In this document: positions 55,161 through 64,000 of the stretch, piece after piece
Position numbering within the stretch: position 1 is the stretch's first letter
Layout: each line of letters begins with the position of its first letter
Assembly (NCBI GenBank): GCA_951804985.1
Contig: OX638133.1
Location: 37,969,963 to 38,033,962 of the forward strand
DNA: 64,000 bases
DNA from: Dryomyza anilis
Taxonomy: Eukaryota > Arthropoda > Insecta > Diptera > Dryomyzidae
Direction of reading: 5' to 3'
Notes under the pieces: generated by a model
What the model was told of the DNA's origin: nothing
Databases searched by the model: none
The model's input: only the letters and a program-made list of their open reading frames with translations
Program-made: the position numbers and the translations under genes

Positions 55161-55905
55161 ATATCGTCACTATCATGCCAAAGGGGCGAATGTGCAATTT
55201 TTGACATTTGCGTTTTTTTACATTTTTGAATATAGTTCATCCTCAAGTAAGATGTGCCAAAATCTCGTGTCATTTTGTTAGATATTCATACCCACAAAAG
55301 ACAAAACCAAAAGGGCGAATTTGAAAAATTGAAAATCCTGTAATATTTATAATCGATCGAGATCGATAGGTGCTTTGAAAACAAATAATAATTGCCTTTA
55401 CATCACTATTTTATCTTGTACCATTAAAGAGTTATAGCTAAAAAACTAAAAGATTCGCCCTTTTGGCATTTCTTCGTTTTTTTTGCTATAATTTTTTATT
55501 GGTGCAAGATAAAATAGTGGTGTAAAAGTATTAAGTATTAAAAGTATTAATTGTTAAAGCACCTATCGATTGGCATAATTACCAAACATTTTTTCCTGCA
55601 AATAACAAATGAAAAATTAATGTTTGGCAAAATATTTTCAATTAATGATGCAGGTGATGCAAAGAGACAATAAATGTCTCTTCATTACTATTTTATCTTG
55701 CGCTAATAAAAAGTTATATCAGGATATAGCCTTTCAAAATCCGTATTTATAATTCAGTAGGTTGTCCAAATCTAAATATATATTATATACGTTATAATAA
55801 TTGACGAATAAACCAAAATAACAGAAAAAATTCAAACTTTAAAATTTGATTTCCCAACATTTTTAAAAATGCACATTCGCCTCTTTGGCATGACAGTGAC
55901 GATAT
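55161..55905. mobile_element. GGGCGAAT-repeat foldback, copy 1
   Basis: The ends ATATCGTCACTATCATGCC and GGCATGACAGTGACGATAT are inverted for about 37 bp (through GCGAATGTGCA). An internal hairpin, CGATAGGTGCTTT (55374) against AAAGCACCTATCG (55568), has arms of about 90 bp with TATTTTATCTTG shared. The motif CCAAAAGGGCGAAT and its complement recur four times. A second, truncated copy lies at 58538-58985. Confidence 0.75.
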
Positions 55906-56439
55906 GTTGATTAATTTAACAATACGTAATACAAACACTAATAATTTTGACCAATTAAAATATATTAAACATGTTTCTCGATAAAATGGGTTTTATTTCG
56001 GTCATACAATATGCCAATTATTCAAACGAAATCCTATTTAGTGAGGAAAATCTGAAGATTGAAGCTATTCAATATTTTTTAAACATATTATAACGTTCAA
56101 ACTTAGTTCATAAAATTAGACTTAAATGTTCGCAGAACCCAACTATGTCATTGGACTTTTTTTTGTAGTTGGATATTCGAAAAGTCTCAAAAGGATCCAA
56201 TTTGCCAAAAAGTGATCCAAAGACGCAGCTCAAAAAATTCGTTTTCCCTCTATAAAAGGTATATATAAAAATATATAAATTAATTTTTTAATAATTTTAA
56301 ATGCATAAAAATATACCAATCTATTTCATAAAATGCTAATTCGATTAAGACTATTTTTAATGTAATTCCATTTTTGAATTTTCAAATGTTGGTGCGGATC
56401 GGTCGATTTGAAAATATATCCGGATGAATTAAAAATGAA

Positions 56440-57160
56440 CCAGTTGGGAAGGTTAGATCACATGGGAAATTTTAAAGTAGGTGTAATTATGATAGTTAGG
56501 ATTATCAAAATTATAGTCGGTCTAAGCCGACTATAAATACCCTACACATATGTGTGGTGACCATTCAAAGTGATATATAGGTCACCAGGGTATACGAATC
56601 CTGAAAATAACTACAAACATTCAATCGCTGAAGAATTTCCATTCATTTGATACCCATATTTGCAAATGGTTAGGTGTACCGAATTTCGATTTTTTTTTGT
56701 GAACCACAAGTCTTTTCGCCGGAAAACATTATTAAAATGTATTTGAGCATGATGTCAATATATATTTGACCAAAAAAGTTTACCTAAGCACGTATACATA
56801 AAAATTGATCTTTATATGTACATTTTATATGAGGTATTTGAACATAAGTTGTCGGATCATAGGTCACAGTGGACCGATCTCGCCAATTTTTTCGCACATA
56901 CAGCGTAGATATATTAGTAATCTCAGTTATAAGTTTCATTTATCTAGCTCTTCAATTTTAAAAGTAGTAGGGATTTCAACAGACAGACAGACAGACAGAC
57001 GGACAGACAGACGGACAGACGGACGTCGCTAAATCGACTCAGGAGGTCATGCTGATCAAGAATATATATACTTTTCCATACCGGAGATGCTTCCTTCTGG
57101 GTGTTACAAACGGCGTACCAAACTGAATATACCCTTTCACTCTTAGTGTAGGGTATAAAA
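56440..57160 (-). mobile_element. mini-me/DINE-1-like element, type B, complete
   Basis: It runs from CCAGTTGGGAAGGTTAGATC to CTCTTAGTGTAGGGTATAA. It has a mixed CAGA/CGGA tract at about 56980-57025, the ATGCTGATCAAGAATATATA core and ATACCGGAGATGCTTCC. It is nested in the hAT element 55081-57261. The frame at 56805-57032 is an artefact of the microsatellite. Confidence 0.92.
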
Positions 57161-57269
57161 AGAATTAATTTGTATGCGCGATTGTATTTTCTGGAACTCT
57201 CTTTTAAAAATTAATATATTTGTTCAAAACCCCCCGAACGAATATCGTGACTACGCGCCTGGTACTGAA

Positions 57270-58536
57270 GCAATGTGCTAGAAAGAGATGGAAGATCATT
57301 CAGCGCACCGAGGCAGTGAGCGAGGAAGAGATAAAAGATCAACGCATAAAAATACGTGAGACAAACAGAGTCTTAGTCCTATATGACTTTGGAGGTTTTC
57401 GTCATTATGAAATTTTACCCAAATGGAAAATTTAAAAATAAGGAACAATCCCCAACGATTCATATGAAAATCGTTGGAATCGTTGAAGGTTATTTTAGGT
57501 TATTTTATCATGCTGAAAATAAAATATTTTTTTGATTTTTCACGCCTAACCAAAACAAGTTTCATCAAAAATATATATCATAGTTTTCAAAGCCAACATA
57601 CGTGCAAAAACATTTTAAACTAAATTGAAAATCATGACTGAAATAATGCAATGTGACACATTGTTTCAGCGCCTAAAATGTTTTTAAAAATTGTTTTCAA
57701 AACAACGGGAGCGGTAAAATACAACGAAATAAAAATCGTGCAAGAAAAACAGCAAAAGTAAATTAATTGATGGAACTTGTTTTGTTGATTACAGTTTGGC
57801 TAAAGCATTTTGAAAAGTTTTTATGCTTTTTTTTTGTCCTTTTGCTGTTATTGTTGTTCTCTTTTTTGTTGTTATTTCTATTTATTTTTTTGTATTTATG
57901 TTAGTCAAACTAAAAAAAAAACCACATAACATTTTTATAAAGTGGAATTTTAGATATGTGTGTGTGTTCGTCCGTCTGTCCGCATTTCTTGGCTAAATGG
58001 TTCTTTGAAGGACTTTATTTTCGTTGTTTTTTTTAGTGATGTGGTAGCCTTTTACTTAGACAGCAATTGCTTTTTTTCGGTTATTTTGTTAGTTTTTCAT
58101 TTTGTTTCATTCTATAAATATTATGTTTTGTGTTGTTTTGTTTTGCTTTTCAAGGTAAACAGAAAAAATGCTGCCGTAAATAGCACCATAAAATAACAAA
58201 GCAAAGATTTACTCTACGCAAAAATAGCAGGATAAGAATAATGTATCGCAAAAAAACGAAGGTTTGATAAACACTTTATGTGGTGTTGATTTTTGATTTT
58301 ATTTTATTGGTTTTTAAATAATGTTACTGAGGGCTCTGCTTAATTAATATCGTTATATAAGTGACCAATGACCAATGTTTCATTGCGAAAACGTTCCTTA
58401 TCAATATTTTTTTCCGAATTCTGTGGGGAAACATGTATTGGTGCACTCAATAAAAATATTTTTAAAAATTTAAAATCGTTTTTTCCAGATAAAATGGGTT
58501 ATTTTGAGCCAATTTATGAAGAGAAGTTAAGTAGTA
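57270..58536. other. Unassigned DNA
   Basis: Immediately after the hAT insertion, 57270-57370 is less AT-rich. 57780-58200 is T-rich low complexity with a short TCCGTCTGTCCG string. CCAACGATTCATATG and AAAATCGTTGG near 57450 form a small inverted repeat. No gene was recognised. Confidence 0.35.
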
Positions 58537-58537
58537 C

Positions 58538-58985
58538 ATATCGTCACTGTCATGCCAAAGAGGCGAATGTGCATTTTCAAAAAAGTTAAAAATAAATATT
58601 TTTTTTTTTAATTTTTTGTTATAAAATATATTTGGATTTGAACAACTTACTGAATTTTAAATACGGGTTTTGTCTGATCAAAAATCAAATATTTTTGTTT
58701 TTTATGTTATAACTCATCATTACTTTAAAATATTTTGCCAAACATTTTTCATGCAAATGACAAATGGCAAATTTATATTTGGAAAATTATTTTTAAATCG
58801 ATAGGTGCTTTAAAAACAAACAATTAATACCTTCACACCAATATTTTATCTTGCGCAAATAAAGAGTTGTAGCAACAAAACGAAAAGATTCGCCCTTTTG
58901 GCATGACAAAATTTTTAATTTTGACAACATTTCAATTGTCACATTTTCAATTTTTCGAATTAGCCCTTTTGGTTTTGTCCTCAAA
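58538..58985. mobile_element. GGGCGAAT-repeat foldback, truncated copy 2
   Basis: It starts ATATCGTCACTGTCATGCC and contains CGATAGGTGCTTT (about 58799), GATTCGCCCTTTTGGCATGA and TTAGCCCTTTTGGTTTTGTC. The opposite terminus is absent; a mini-me follows within about 30 bp at 59014. Confidence 0.7.
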
Positions 58986-59013
58986 ACTTTTTATTAATAA
59001 AAAATTATATTTA

Positions 59014-59509
59014 AAGTTAGGTCACATGGGTAAGTTCGGTCACATGGGGCGGACTTTTATAGTCGGTCAGGCCCGACTATGGAATACCCTACACCTTTTG
59101 TGGGGATATTAATGTGGGATATTTAATTGCATACCTTAATTTTAAAGATTTTAATTATGCTGAACCTCCTCACCCTCAGAATATTATTCACATATCAGAA
59201 ATTTACGTCTTATATCCCCATAAAATAAAAAATGTATATAAAAGTGTAAAAAAACAAAAAAAATATTTGGGCTGACCACGTCTATATTTAAAATTTTGAA
59301 AGGCTAATATTTCATAGATTTGATTTTAATAATTTACGGATCAAATTTTCACTATGAAAACCCGGGAAATAATGAAAAAAAAAAGTGGGCGGATCACACC
59401 TATTTGTGGACCACATATTTTTAGGTGAATTATTACAATATGTTTTAAATTTTATACCTATATCTTGAATACTTTTCGAGTTATTAGTTCCTAAAGAGTT
59501 ATATAAAAG
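59014..59509 (-). mobile_element. mini-me/DINE-1-like element, type A, truncated
   Basis: AAGTTAGGTCACATGGGTAA, GGTCAGGCCCGACTATGGAA and the interior GGGCGGATCACACC/CCCGGGAAATAATG match 30162-31121. It ends at GAGTTATATAAAAG, so the microsatellite half is missing. Confidence 0.85.
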
Positions 59510-59511
59510 CC

Positions 59512-60215
59512 GTAGGCTGGGCGAACGCTATTTTTATGTTTTTTTACACTGGAGATCTTAAAGTTTTAATGGAACATCTCAAGTAACATTGCACTCCAAC
59601 TTTTCTCGAAACTTTGTAGTGAAATGACCTGTTGCTTATATATATAACTCATCCAGATGAATACTAAAATATGCTCAAAACAAGTTTTTTGTTCAAGTGT
59701 TGATTATGTGGAAAATTTACATTATAAAATCAAAGTAAAATGCATTAAAATGTCGTTCATGAATACTTATGTATAATATAAACTAGTTTTCTATCAAAAT
59801 TTGATGCAGAAAAAATATGTAGAAATTTTCTCAAAATTTGATAACAACTTATGTGGGGTCACTCAAGGTACGTAGACTGGGCCACCCATTTTCTTATTAT
59901 TAGAAGCACTCACAAAGATTTGCCTAGCATATAATTGCTCAATTGCAAGTGTCATAGTGATTTTTTTTTAATATAGAGTGTGAGATCAAAATATTTTTAG
60001 GTAATTTTGATTGATTTTTCTACTTAGGGTTTTCGGTTCACATTTACGTATAAAATATCAAAATGAATAACCATCACTAGTTCATGATTTTGTAAGTTAC
60101 ATTAAATGAAAAATAATACAGATTGGTTGAAAAACGATAATATAATTAAAATAATTGTTCGGTCTTTTTTGAAAGGTTTTTAACGATTTTTCGTGGTGGC
60201 CCAACCAACGGACCA
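59512..60215. mobile_element. Possible element with GTAGGCTGGGC/GGCCCAACCAAC ends
   Basis: CCGTAGGCTGGGC (59512) and GTACGTAGACTGGGCCACCC (about 59868) face the inverted GGTGGCCCAACCAACGGA at about 60195-60212. The left member lies exactly where the type A mini-me is cut off and the right member just before the type B mini-me. No target duplication was found, so this is tentative. Confidence 0.3.
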
Positions 60216-60217
60216 AT

Positions 60218-60520
60218 TTTTATACCCTACACTAAGAGTGAAAGGGCATATTCAGTTTGGTACGCCGTTTGCAACACCCAGAAGGAAGCATCTCCGGTAT
60301 GGAAAAGTAGATATATTCTTGATCAGCATGACCTCCTGAGTCGATTTAGCGATGTCCGTCTGTCCGTCTGTCTGTCCGTCTGTCTGTCTGTCTGTCCGTC
60401 TGTTGAAATCCCTACTACTTTTAAAATTGAATAGCTAGACCGACTATAATTTTAATAATCCTAACTATCATTATTACACCTACTTTAAAATTTCCCATGT
60501 GATCTAACCTTCCCAACTGG
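60218..60520 (+). mobile_element. mini-me/DINE-1-like element, type B, internally deleted
   Basis: It begins TATACCCTACACTAAGAGTG, keeps GTATGGAAAAGTAGATATATTC, CTTGATCAGCAT and a GTCC/GTCT tract (60354-60402). It then jumps from AAAATTGAATAGCTAG to ACCGACTATAATTTTAATAA and ends GATCTAACCTTCCCAACTGG. About 400 bp of interior are missing relative to 56440-57160. Confidence 0.9.
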
Positions 60521-60734
60521 TTTTGTTTGCATTTTTTTTTCATCGGAAAGTAGGCTGTATTTTTTTAAATTTTTATGTAACCATAAAAGATTCTTCTATA
60601 AAAGATAGCCATTAAATGCACTTTAAATTGGTATATATTATTCCACTAACTTGTTTGCGCACACAACATGTTATAGACTAAATACAGAACTATGTCCAAC
60701 CTACGGACCTTTCCCCTATATGTATATGCTTTAT

Positions 60735-61392
60735 TTTTTTTTAAATCAAATTTTTTGGAAACATTTTTTTTCGAAAAAAAAGATTTTTTTCGGACTTTTT
60801 TTTTATTTCGAAAATTCTTTTTTTTCTGAAATTTGTTTTGAACAACTTTTTTTTTCGGATAATTTTTTTCTCTCTTGTATTTTAAACAAAACTTTAAATA
60901 AAAATAATTTGAAAAAAATATTAATTCAACAATATTCATCATATTGAATATATATTCATAAATATTTTGAACAAATTCATCAATATGATGATTCAAATTC
61001 AATGTATTGAATATTTCGTTCTTCACTATGATGTTCATGGTATGAATAAGTTCATTTATATAACGATTGCATTTATCAATATATCACCCAGAAAAAAATA
61101 CTATATAAATAATAGTTTTTTACTATTAAAAATAGTCAATAGGATAAATTATAATTTTAATCGGAAAATACCATTAAATACTAGAACATACCATGACATT
61201 GTCATTGAGTTTATATGAAAATATTTTTTTTTGTATACTATTAAATCAATAATTGTCCTATTGACAAATTTATATGGGATTTGATGAAATTTTTTTCCGG
61301 ATGTGGTATCAATATGATGAATCTGATAGTTGGTGAAAAATTCATAATATTTATGAATGAATTTATCATATTGATGAATTTTTTGCTGCGTT
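60735..61392. mobile_element. Relative of 21702-22553, split by a MITE
   Basis: The T-rich block with TTCGGA words (60735-60900) and AACAAATTCATCAATATGAT, GTATTGAATATTTCGTTCTT match 22165-22370. After the inserted MITE, GTATCAATATGATGAATCTG and TAGTTGGTGAAAAATTCATA match 22453-22490. The terminus TTTTTTGCTGCG corresponds to TTTTTTCTGTG. The left end is lost. The long Phe/Lys-rich frames here are composition artefacts. Confidence 0.7.
61085..61303. mobile_element. CACYCAG-ended MITE, copy nested at 61.1 kb
   Basis: CACCCAGAAAAAAATACTAT and the right end TTTTTTCCGGATG enclose the family interior in reverse relative to 9391-9602 (TTTAATCGGAAAATACCATT; GACATTGTCATTGAG). It interrupts the 60735-61392 element. 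ATCAATAT occurs close to both sides but not directly at the termini. Confidence 0.75.
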
Positions 61393-61581
61393 ATAAGCCA
61401 GGTGTACCTTAAACTGACAATTTCGAATCGAGACATAGTCAAAATAAATTTTAGATGGGAATTGAACTTTTGAGTTTAAAGTGTTTCAGGCTAGGCGTGA
61501 CTGATGAAAATATAAAACGAAGGATGCCTGTTTAAATAATCACTGCTTCTGTATTTTTTATTCGATTTTTTTATTTGGCCA

Positions 61582-62298
61582 TTACAATCCATGATGGGTT
61601 TCGGCCGCAGCAATCACCTCTCGCCAGTCGCTTCTGCATTGCGCGCGCTGGCGCCAGTTTTGGACTCCAAGTGTTGTCAGGTTGTCTCTCACTTGGTCGC
61701 TCACCGGAGATTCGGACGCCCTCTCCTACGTTGACCACCACTGGGTACAGAATTAAACATTTTTTTTGCTAGAGCGCTTTCATCCATACACTCGACATGT
61801 CCAAGCCAGCATAGGCGCTGAATCTTCATGCGCCTGACTATGTCAATGTCGTCGTTCCATCTGATTCTGTACTCGTTTTCAACGCATATCGGGCCATAGA
61901 TCCATGTATCAGCGCCATAGAGGAGGACTGGCATCATGAGCGACTTATAGAGCGTAATTTTTGTCCATCGACAGAGGGCTCTGCTCCTCTATTGCCTACT
62001 GAGCATAAAGTAACACCTGTTGGCAAGAGTTATTCTTCGGCTAATCTCCAGGCTGACATTGTTTTCCTTGTTGATGCTGGTTCCTAGGTATACGAAGTCC
62101 TTCACAACTTCGAAGTTGTGGTTGTCAATAGTGACGTGTTGTCCAAGACGCCAGGACTCATTTTGTTGTTTGTTAACACTAGGTACTTCGTCTTGTCCTC
62201 GTTCACCGTAAGACCCATTCGACGCTATTCCCTCTCTAAACTTGAGAATGGTGCACTGACTGCTCGTACGCTCTGCCCAATTTCATTTATAGTTTCTT
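61582..62298 (-). pseudogene. Non-LTR reverse-transcriptase carboxy-terminal fragment
   Basis: On the minus strand from 62298 the reading gives GLTVNEDKTKYLVLT, then (after a frameshift) NFEVVKDFVYLGTSINKEN and RRITLANRCYF, a stop, then SLMMPVLLYGADTW, RLCWLGHVECMDES and GGQRRRGRPNLR. After a second frameshift it gives DNLTTLGVQNWRQRAQ and a terminal TAA at 61582-61584. The series K-K-LV, YLG--I, LL-G--TW, LGHV-RM and RRRGRP is the well-known tail of endonuclease/reverse-transcriptase proteins of insect LINEs, often RTE-like. At least two frameshifts and two stops make it dead. Higher GC than its surroundings suggests a comparatively young insert. No RT catalytic core remains. Confidence 0.85.
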
Positions 62299-64000
62299 GA
62301 AAAGTTAATAAAATTTTCCAACAGTTGACATATCCACATTTTAATTTTATTGCGTTTGAGAGACATCATTTCAATTAAATTTTAAAATTGTTGATTTATG
62401 TACGAAAACGTCTACTTTGAATTCCCGGCGGATCCATTTCCCATATTCGGATTTCGCTGAAATTTGTCCACATAGATTTTCTCATTCAATAGAACATTTC
62501 TAGGGGGTGACCTTCAAAATCAAACTCGATTATTTTTTATCATACAAAGTCATTGTCAGTCTAGTGTACCTATTATCTCTTTCAAATAATCCAAGTTTTC
62601 TATGTTTTTCAAAACTTCATATATAAAAGAAATACCTATATCCTATGTTCGAGTTCTCTACAATGATTTTCTCATTCAATGTTTCATTTTTATAGGTTGA
62701 CCTTTTCAGTCAAATTCAGTCAGTCTACTGTACACTTTAAAAATCTTTTAAGCTAACATTTTTTAAAAATTATACACGATATAAGAATGAGATCGTATTT
62801 TTTTATTGCAATTTTTTGTATTATTTAAACCACATGGAGCCTGTCGGTTCATGGTATAATGGCTAATGAAAAATAATATAATCTGGAAAAAGAATGTATT
62901 AATTGAACCGATAAAAAGGCTTTTCATCATATAACAAAAAAAAAAAACAAATAAAATCACACTTATGCCAATAATGAAGCTCATGACTATTGTTGACGAC
63001 CATCATGACAATACAATTGAGCCAATCAATTTGAAGAGCACGACTTTTGAAGCATTTATTTAATTTGGCATTTTTCTGAAATCAAATTACTGAAAAAAAA
63101 AATCGGATAAATATTTATTTTGCACTACAATATTTTTACTGCGTTGTTGACGGTAAATGTCAGCTGTCAGCTGAGCATCTCAATTCATGTAGATAACACT
63201 TTTTAATATTTTTATTTTTATTGTTTTGTAATAATGCAAAAATTAAACTGAATTTAACGATGCGCAATGAACTGTTTGTGCGATTAAATGGCGAACATGT
63301 GCTTTAAGTGCATTTCGTACAAACCCATCGAACCGCGTAGAAACAACAAATTATGCAGATATAATAAAAAAAATACATATATGAAGTAATTTAATAAAGC
63401 ATGCTTTTAGGCGCACAAGCACTGATGTTATTTAACGCAATTTGTTTGTCTTGTTTTTGTTTTTTTTTTTGATGAAAGCGCATTCATGCGATTGAGTGTT
63501 GCCGTTGCTGCTCGTTTTGTGCACAAAAGTTTTTGCCATGTTTGTTCGCAGTACCGGTTGTTACTACCCGAAGGAACAGCAACAATAACACAGAAATCAT
63601 TGAACACTTTGTAAGAAGCAAAAACTTTGTCAAGTGTTGATTGTTGCTGTCGGCAACCTTTATTGTTGCTGACAAAGAAATGAACAACTGAAAAAAGCAA
63701 AAAAAAAAAAAAAAAAAATAATAAAGAAAAAGCTAAAGCTAAAGCTAAAGCCAAAAGAAAAAGTTTCATTTTGCGCAAAACGTTGGTAATAAATTTTTAA
63801 TTTTCCAACAAATGTGAAAATTAGCACAAGAAGTAGGCACTAAAATAAGGCAGTCGGAAAATAAGTGACTTTGACATATGGGTTACATCTTCTGAAGTAT
63901 GTGGCAAATTTCGCCCTTTTCTGGTTGTAACAAATAGTTACCGAATAAATTTTAGTAGTTCACTTATCCGCAAACACAATTTCTGAAGGAAATTGAGCTC
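62299..64000. other. Single-copy-looking non-coding DNA
   Basis: No transposon end was recognised. Two tandem E-boxes CAGCTG-T-CAGCTG lie at 63161-63173. A (AAAGCT)n run lies at about 63730-63752, after an A-run at about 63690-63720. The minus-strand 116-codon frame at 63428-63778 begins with the translation of these simple repeats (Leu/Ala then poly-Phe) and is probably not a gene. Confidence 0.4.
63161..63173. promoter_or_regulatory. Paired E-boxes
   Basis: CAGCTGTCAGCTG gives two perfect CANNTG sites of the CAGCTG class with one base between them, in a single-copy-looking stretch. Basic helix-loop-helix dimers bind such sites; function here is unproven. Confidence 0.3.

Larger units (their letters stand above)
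55081..57261. mobile_element. hAT-type element with perfect 8-bp duplication, carrying insertions
   Basis: The left end CAGCCACGTAGCCAGGAGGG and the right end, reverse complement CAGGCGCGTAGTCACG, are flanked by a perfect 8-bp duplication GTACTGAA (55073-55080 and 57262-57269). CAG-start TIRs and 8-bp duplications are the hAT signature. G- or C-runs (AGGGGTTCTGAAACC; ACCCCCCGAACG) sit just inside both ends. About 745 bp are a foldback (55161-55905) and about 720 bp a mini-me (56440-57160), so the original element was near 700 bp. No transposase frame was seen. The frame at 57220-57435 runs across the right junction and is not a gene. Confidence 0.85.

Noticed and set aside
55161..55905. Third Transib-like element based on an internal CACTATCATG
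   Set aside because: If the end is set there, the 5-bp flanks are ATCGT and ACGAT, which are inverted rather than direct repeats, so they belong to the TIR and not to a target duplication.
57220..57435. 71-codon plus-strand frame with an ordinary-looking composition
   Set aside because: It begins inside the right TIR of the hAT element and runs across the target duplication, so it cannot be an ancestral gene start.
60646..61038. 130-codon minus-strand frame and overlapping plus-strand Phe-rich frame
   Set aside because: Poly-T/poly-A rich interior of a MITE relative; both strands are open for the same compositional reason.
63428..63778. 116-codon minus-strand frame resembling a secreted protein
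   Set aside because: The hydrophobic start is the translation of (AAAGCT)n and an A-run; an overlapping second frame exists and no family motif is visible.
1..64000. LTR retrotransposon or endogenous viral gene
   Set aside because: No direct long terminal repeats, primer-binding site, or gag/protease/integrase/envelope motifs were found by eye; the only reverse-transcriptase relics are non-LTR type.

Overview
The window looks like nuclear DNA of a higher fly (Diptera, Brachycera). It is AT-rich, has no bacterial-style gene density, and no recognisable intact protein gene. The fly assignment rests on several copies of the dipteran mini-me/DINE-1-like interspersed element, recognisable by a TA-rich stretch, a CTTGATCAGCAT core and a (GTCY)n microsatellite. 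It also rests on fly-style opa (CAG/CTG) repeats. The species cannot be named from this. The likeliest setting is a long intron or an intergenic interval in which transposons have piled up for a long time.

Layout. 1-4.7 kb: quiet DNA, then a Helitron-like remnant carrying a SINE, and a foldback with a long (AT)n tract. 4.7-9.4 kb: a tRNA-derived SINE, an ACGAA-rich repeat, a mini-me copy, and the only protein-like open frame of note (Asn/Ser/Gln-rich, minus strand, 8.28-8.65 kb). 9.4-14.4 kb: a hAT element with a foldback nested in it, a Helitron 5' end, an A/C-rich tract, two fragments of one LINE and a Tc1/mariner-type transposase fragment. 14.4-15.9 kb: single-copy-looking DNA. 15.9-23 kb: SINEs, a nested GGGTAAAGTGGGA element, a 955-bp long-inverted-repeat element with Transib-like termini, and TA-flanked MITEs. 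23-25.9 kb: a Foldback-like structure whose interior holds hAT and mini-me insertions. 26-29 kb: quiet DNA with a candidate Inr+DPE core promoter. 29.1-31.5 kb: a composite of 51-bp repeats, three SINEs and a mini-me. 34.0-35.5 kb: a large 19-bp satellite-like array. 36.5-43 kb: two GATTAATCA-rich elements, each split by a different later insertion. 43.7-46 kb: a 1.75-kb element with long terminal inverted repeats (TIRs) and a 0.43-kb MITE. 47.8-51.8 kb: nested MITEs and SINEs. 53.3-57.3 kb: a second copy of the 0.43-kb MITE and a hAT element with a perfect 8-bp target duplication that carries a foldback and a mini-me. 58.5-62.3 kb: further mini-me and MITE copies and a minus-strand non-LTR reverse-transcriptase pseudogene. 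62.3-64 kb: quiet DNA.

No operon, pathway or defence system can be read from the sequence. What can be read is insertion history: target duplications, empty-site comparisons and nesting give relative ages for many elements. The most notable items are two non-autonomous elements whose ends resemble Transib/RAG signal ends. One begins with CACAGTG, the V(D)J recombination-signal heptamer, inside a perfect 5-bp duplication. Family names are given only where termini, target duplications or translated motifs support them; all comparisons were made by eye.
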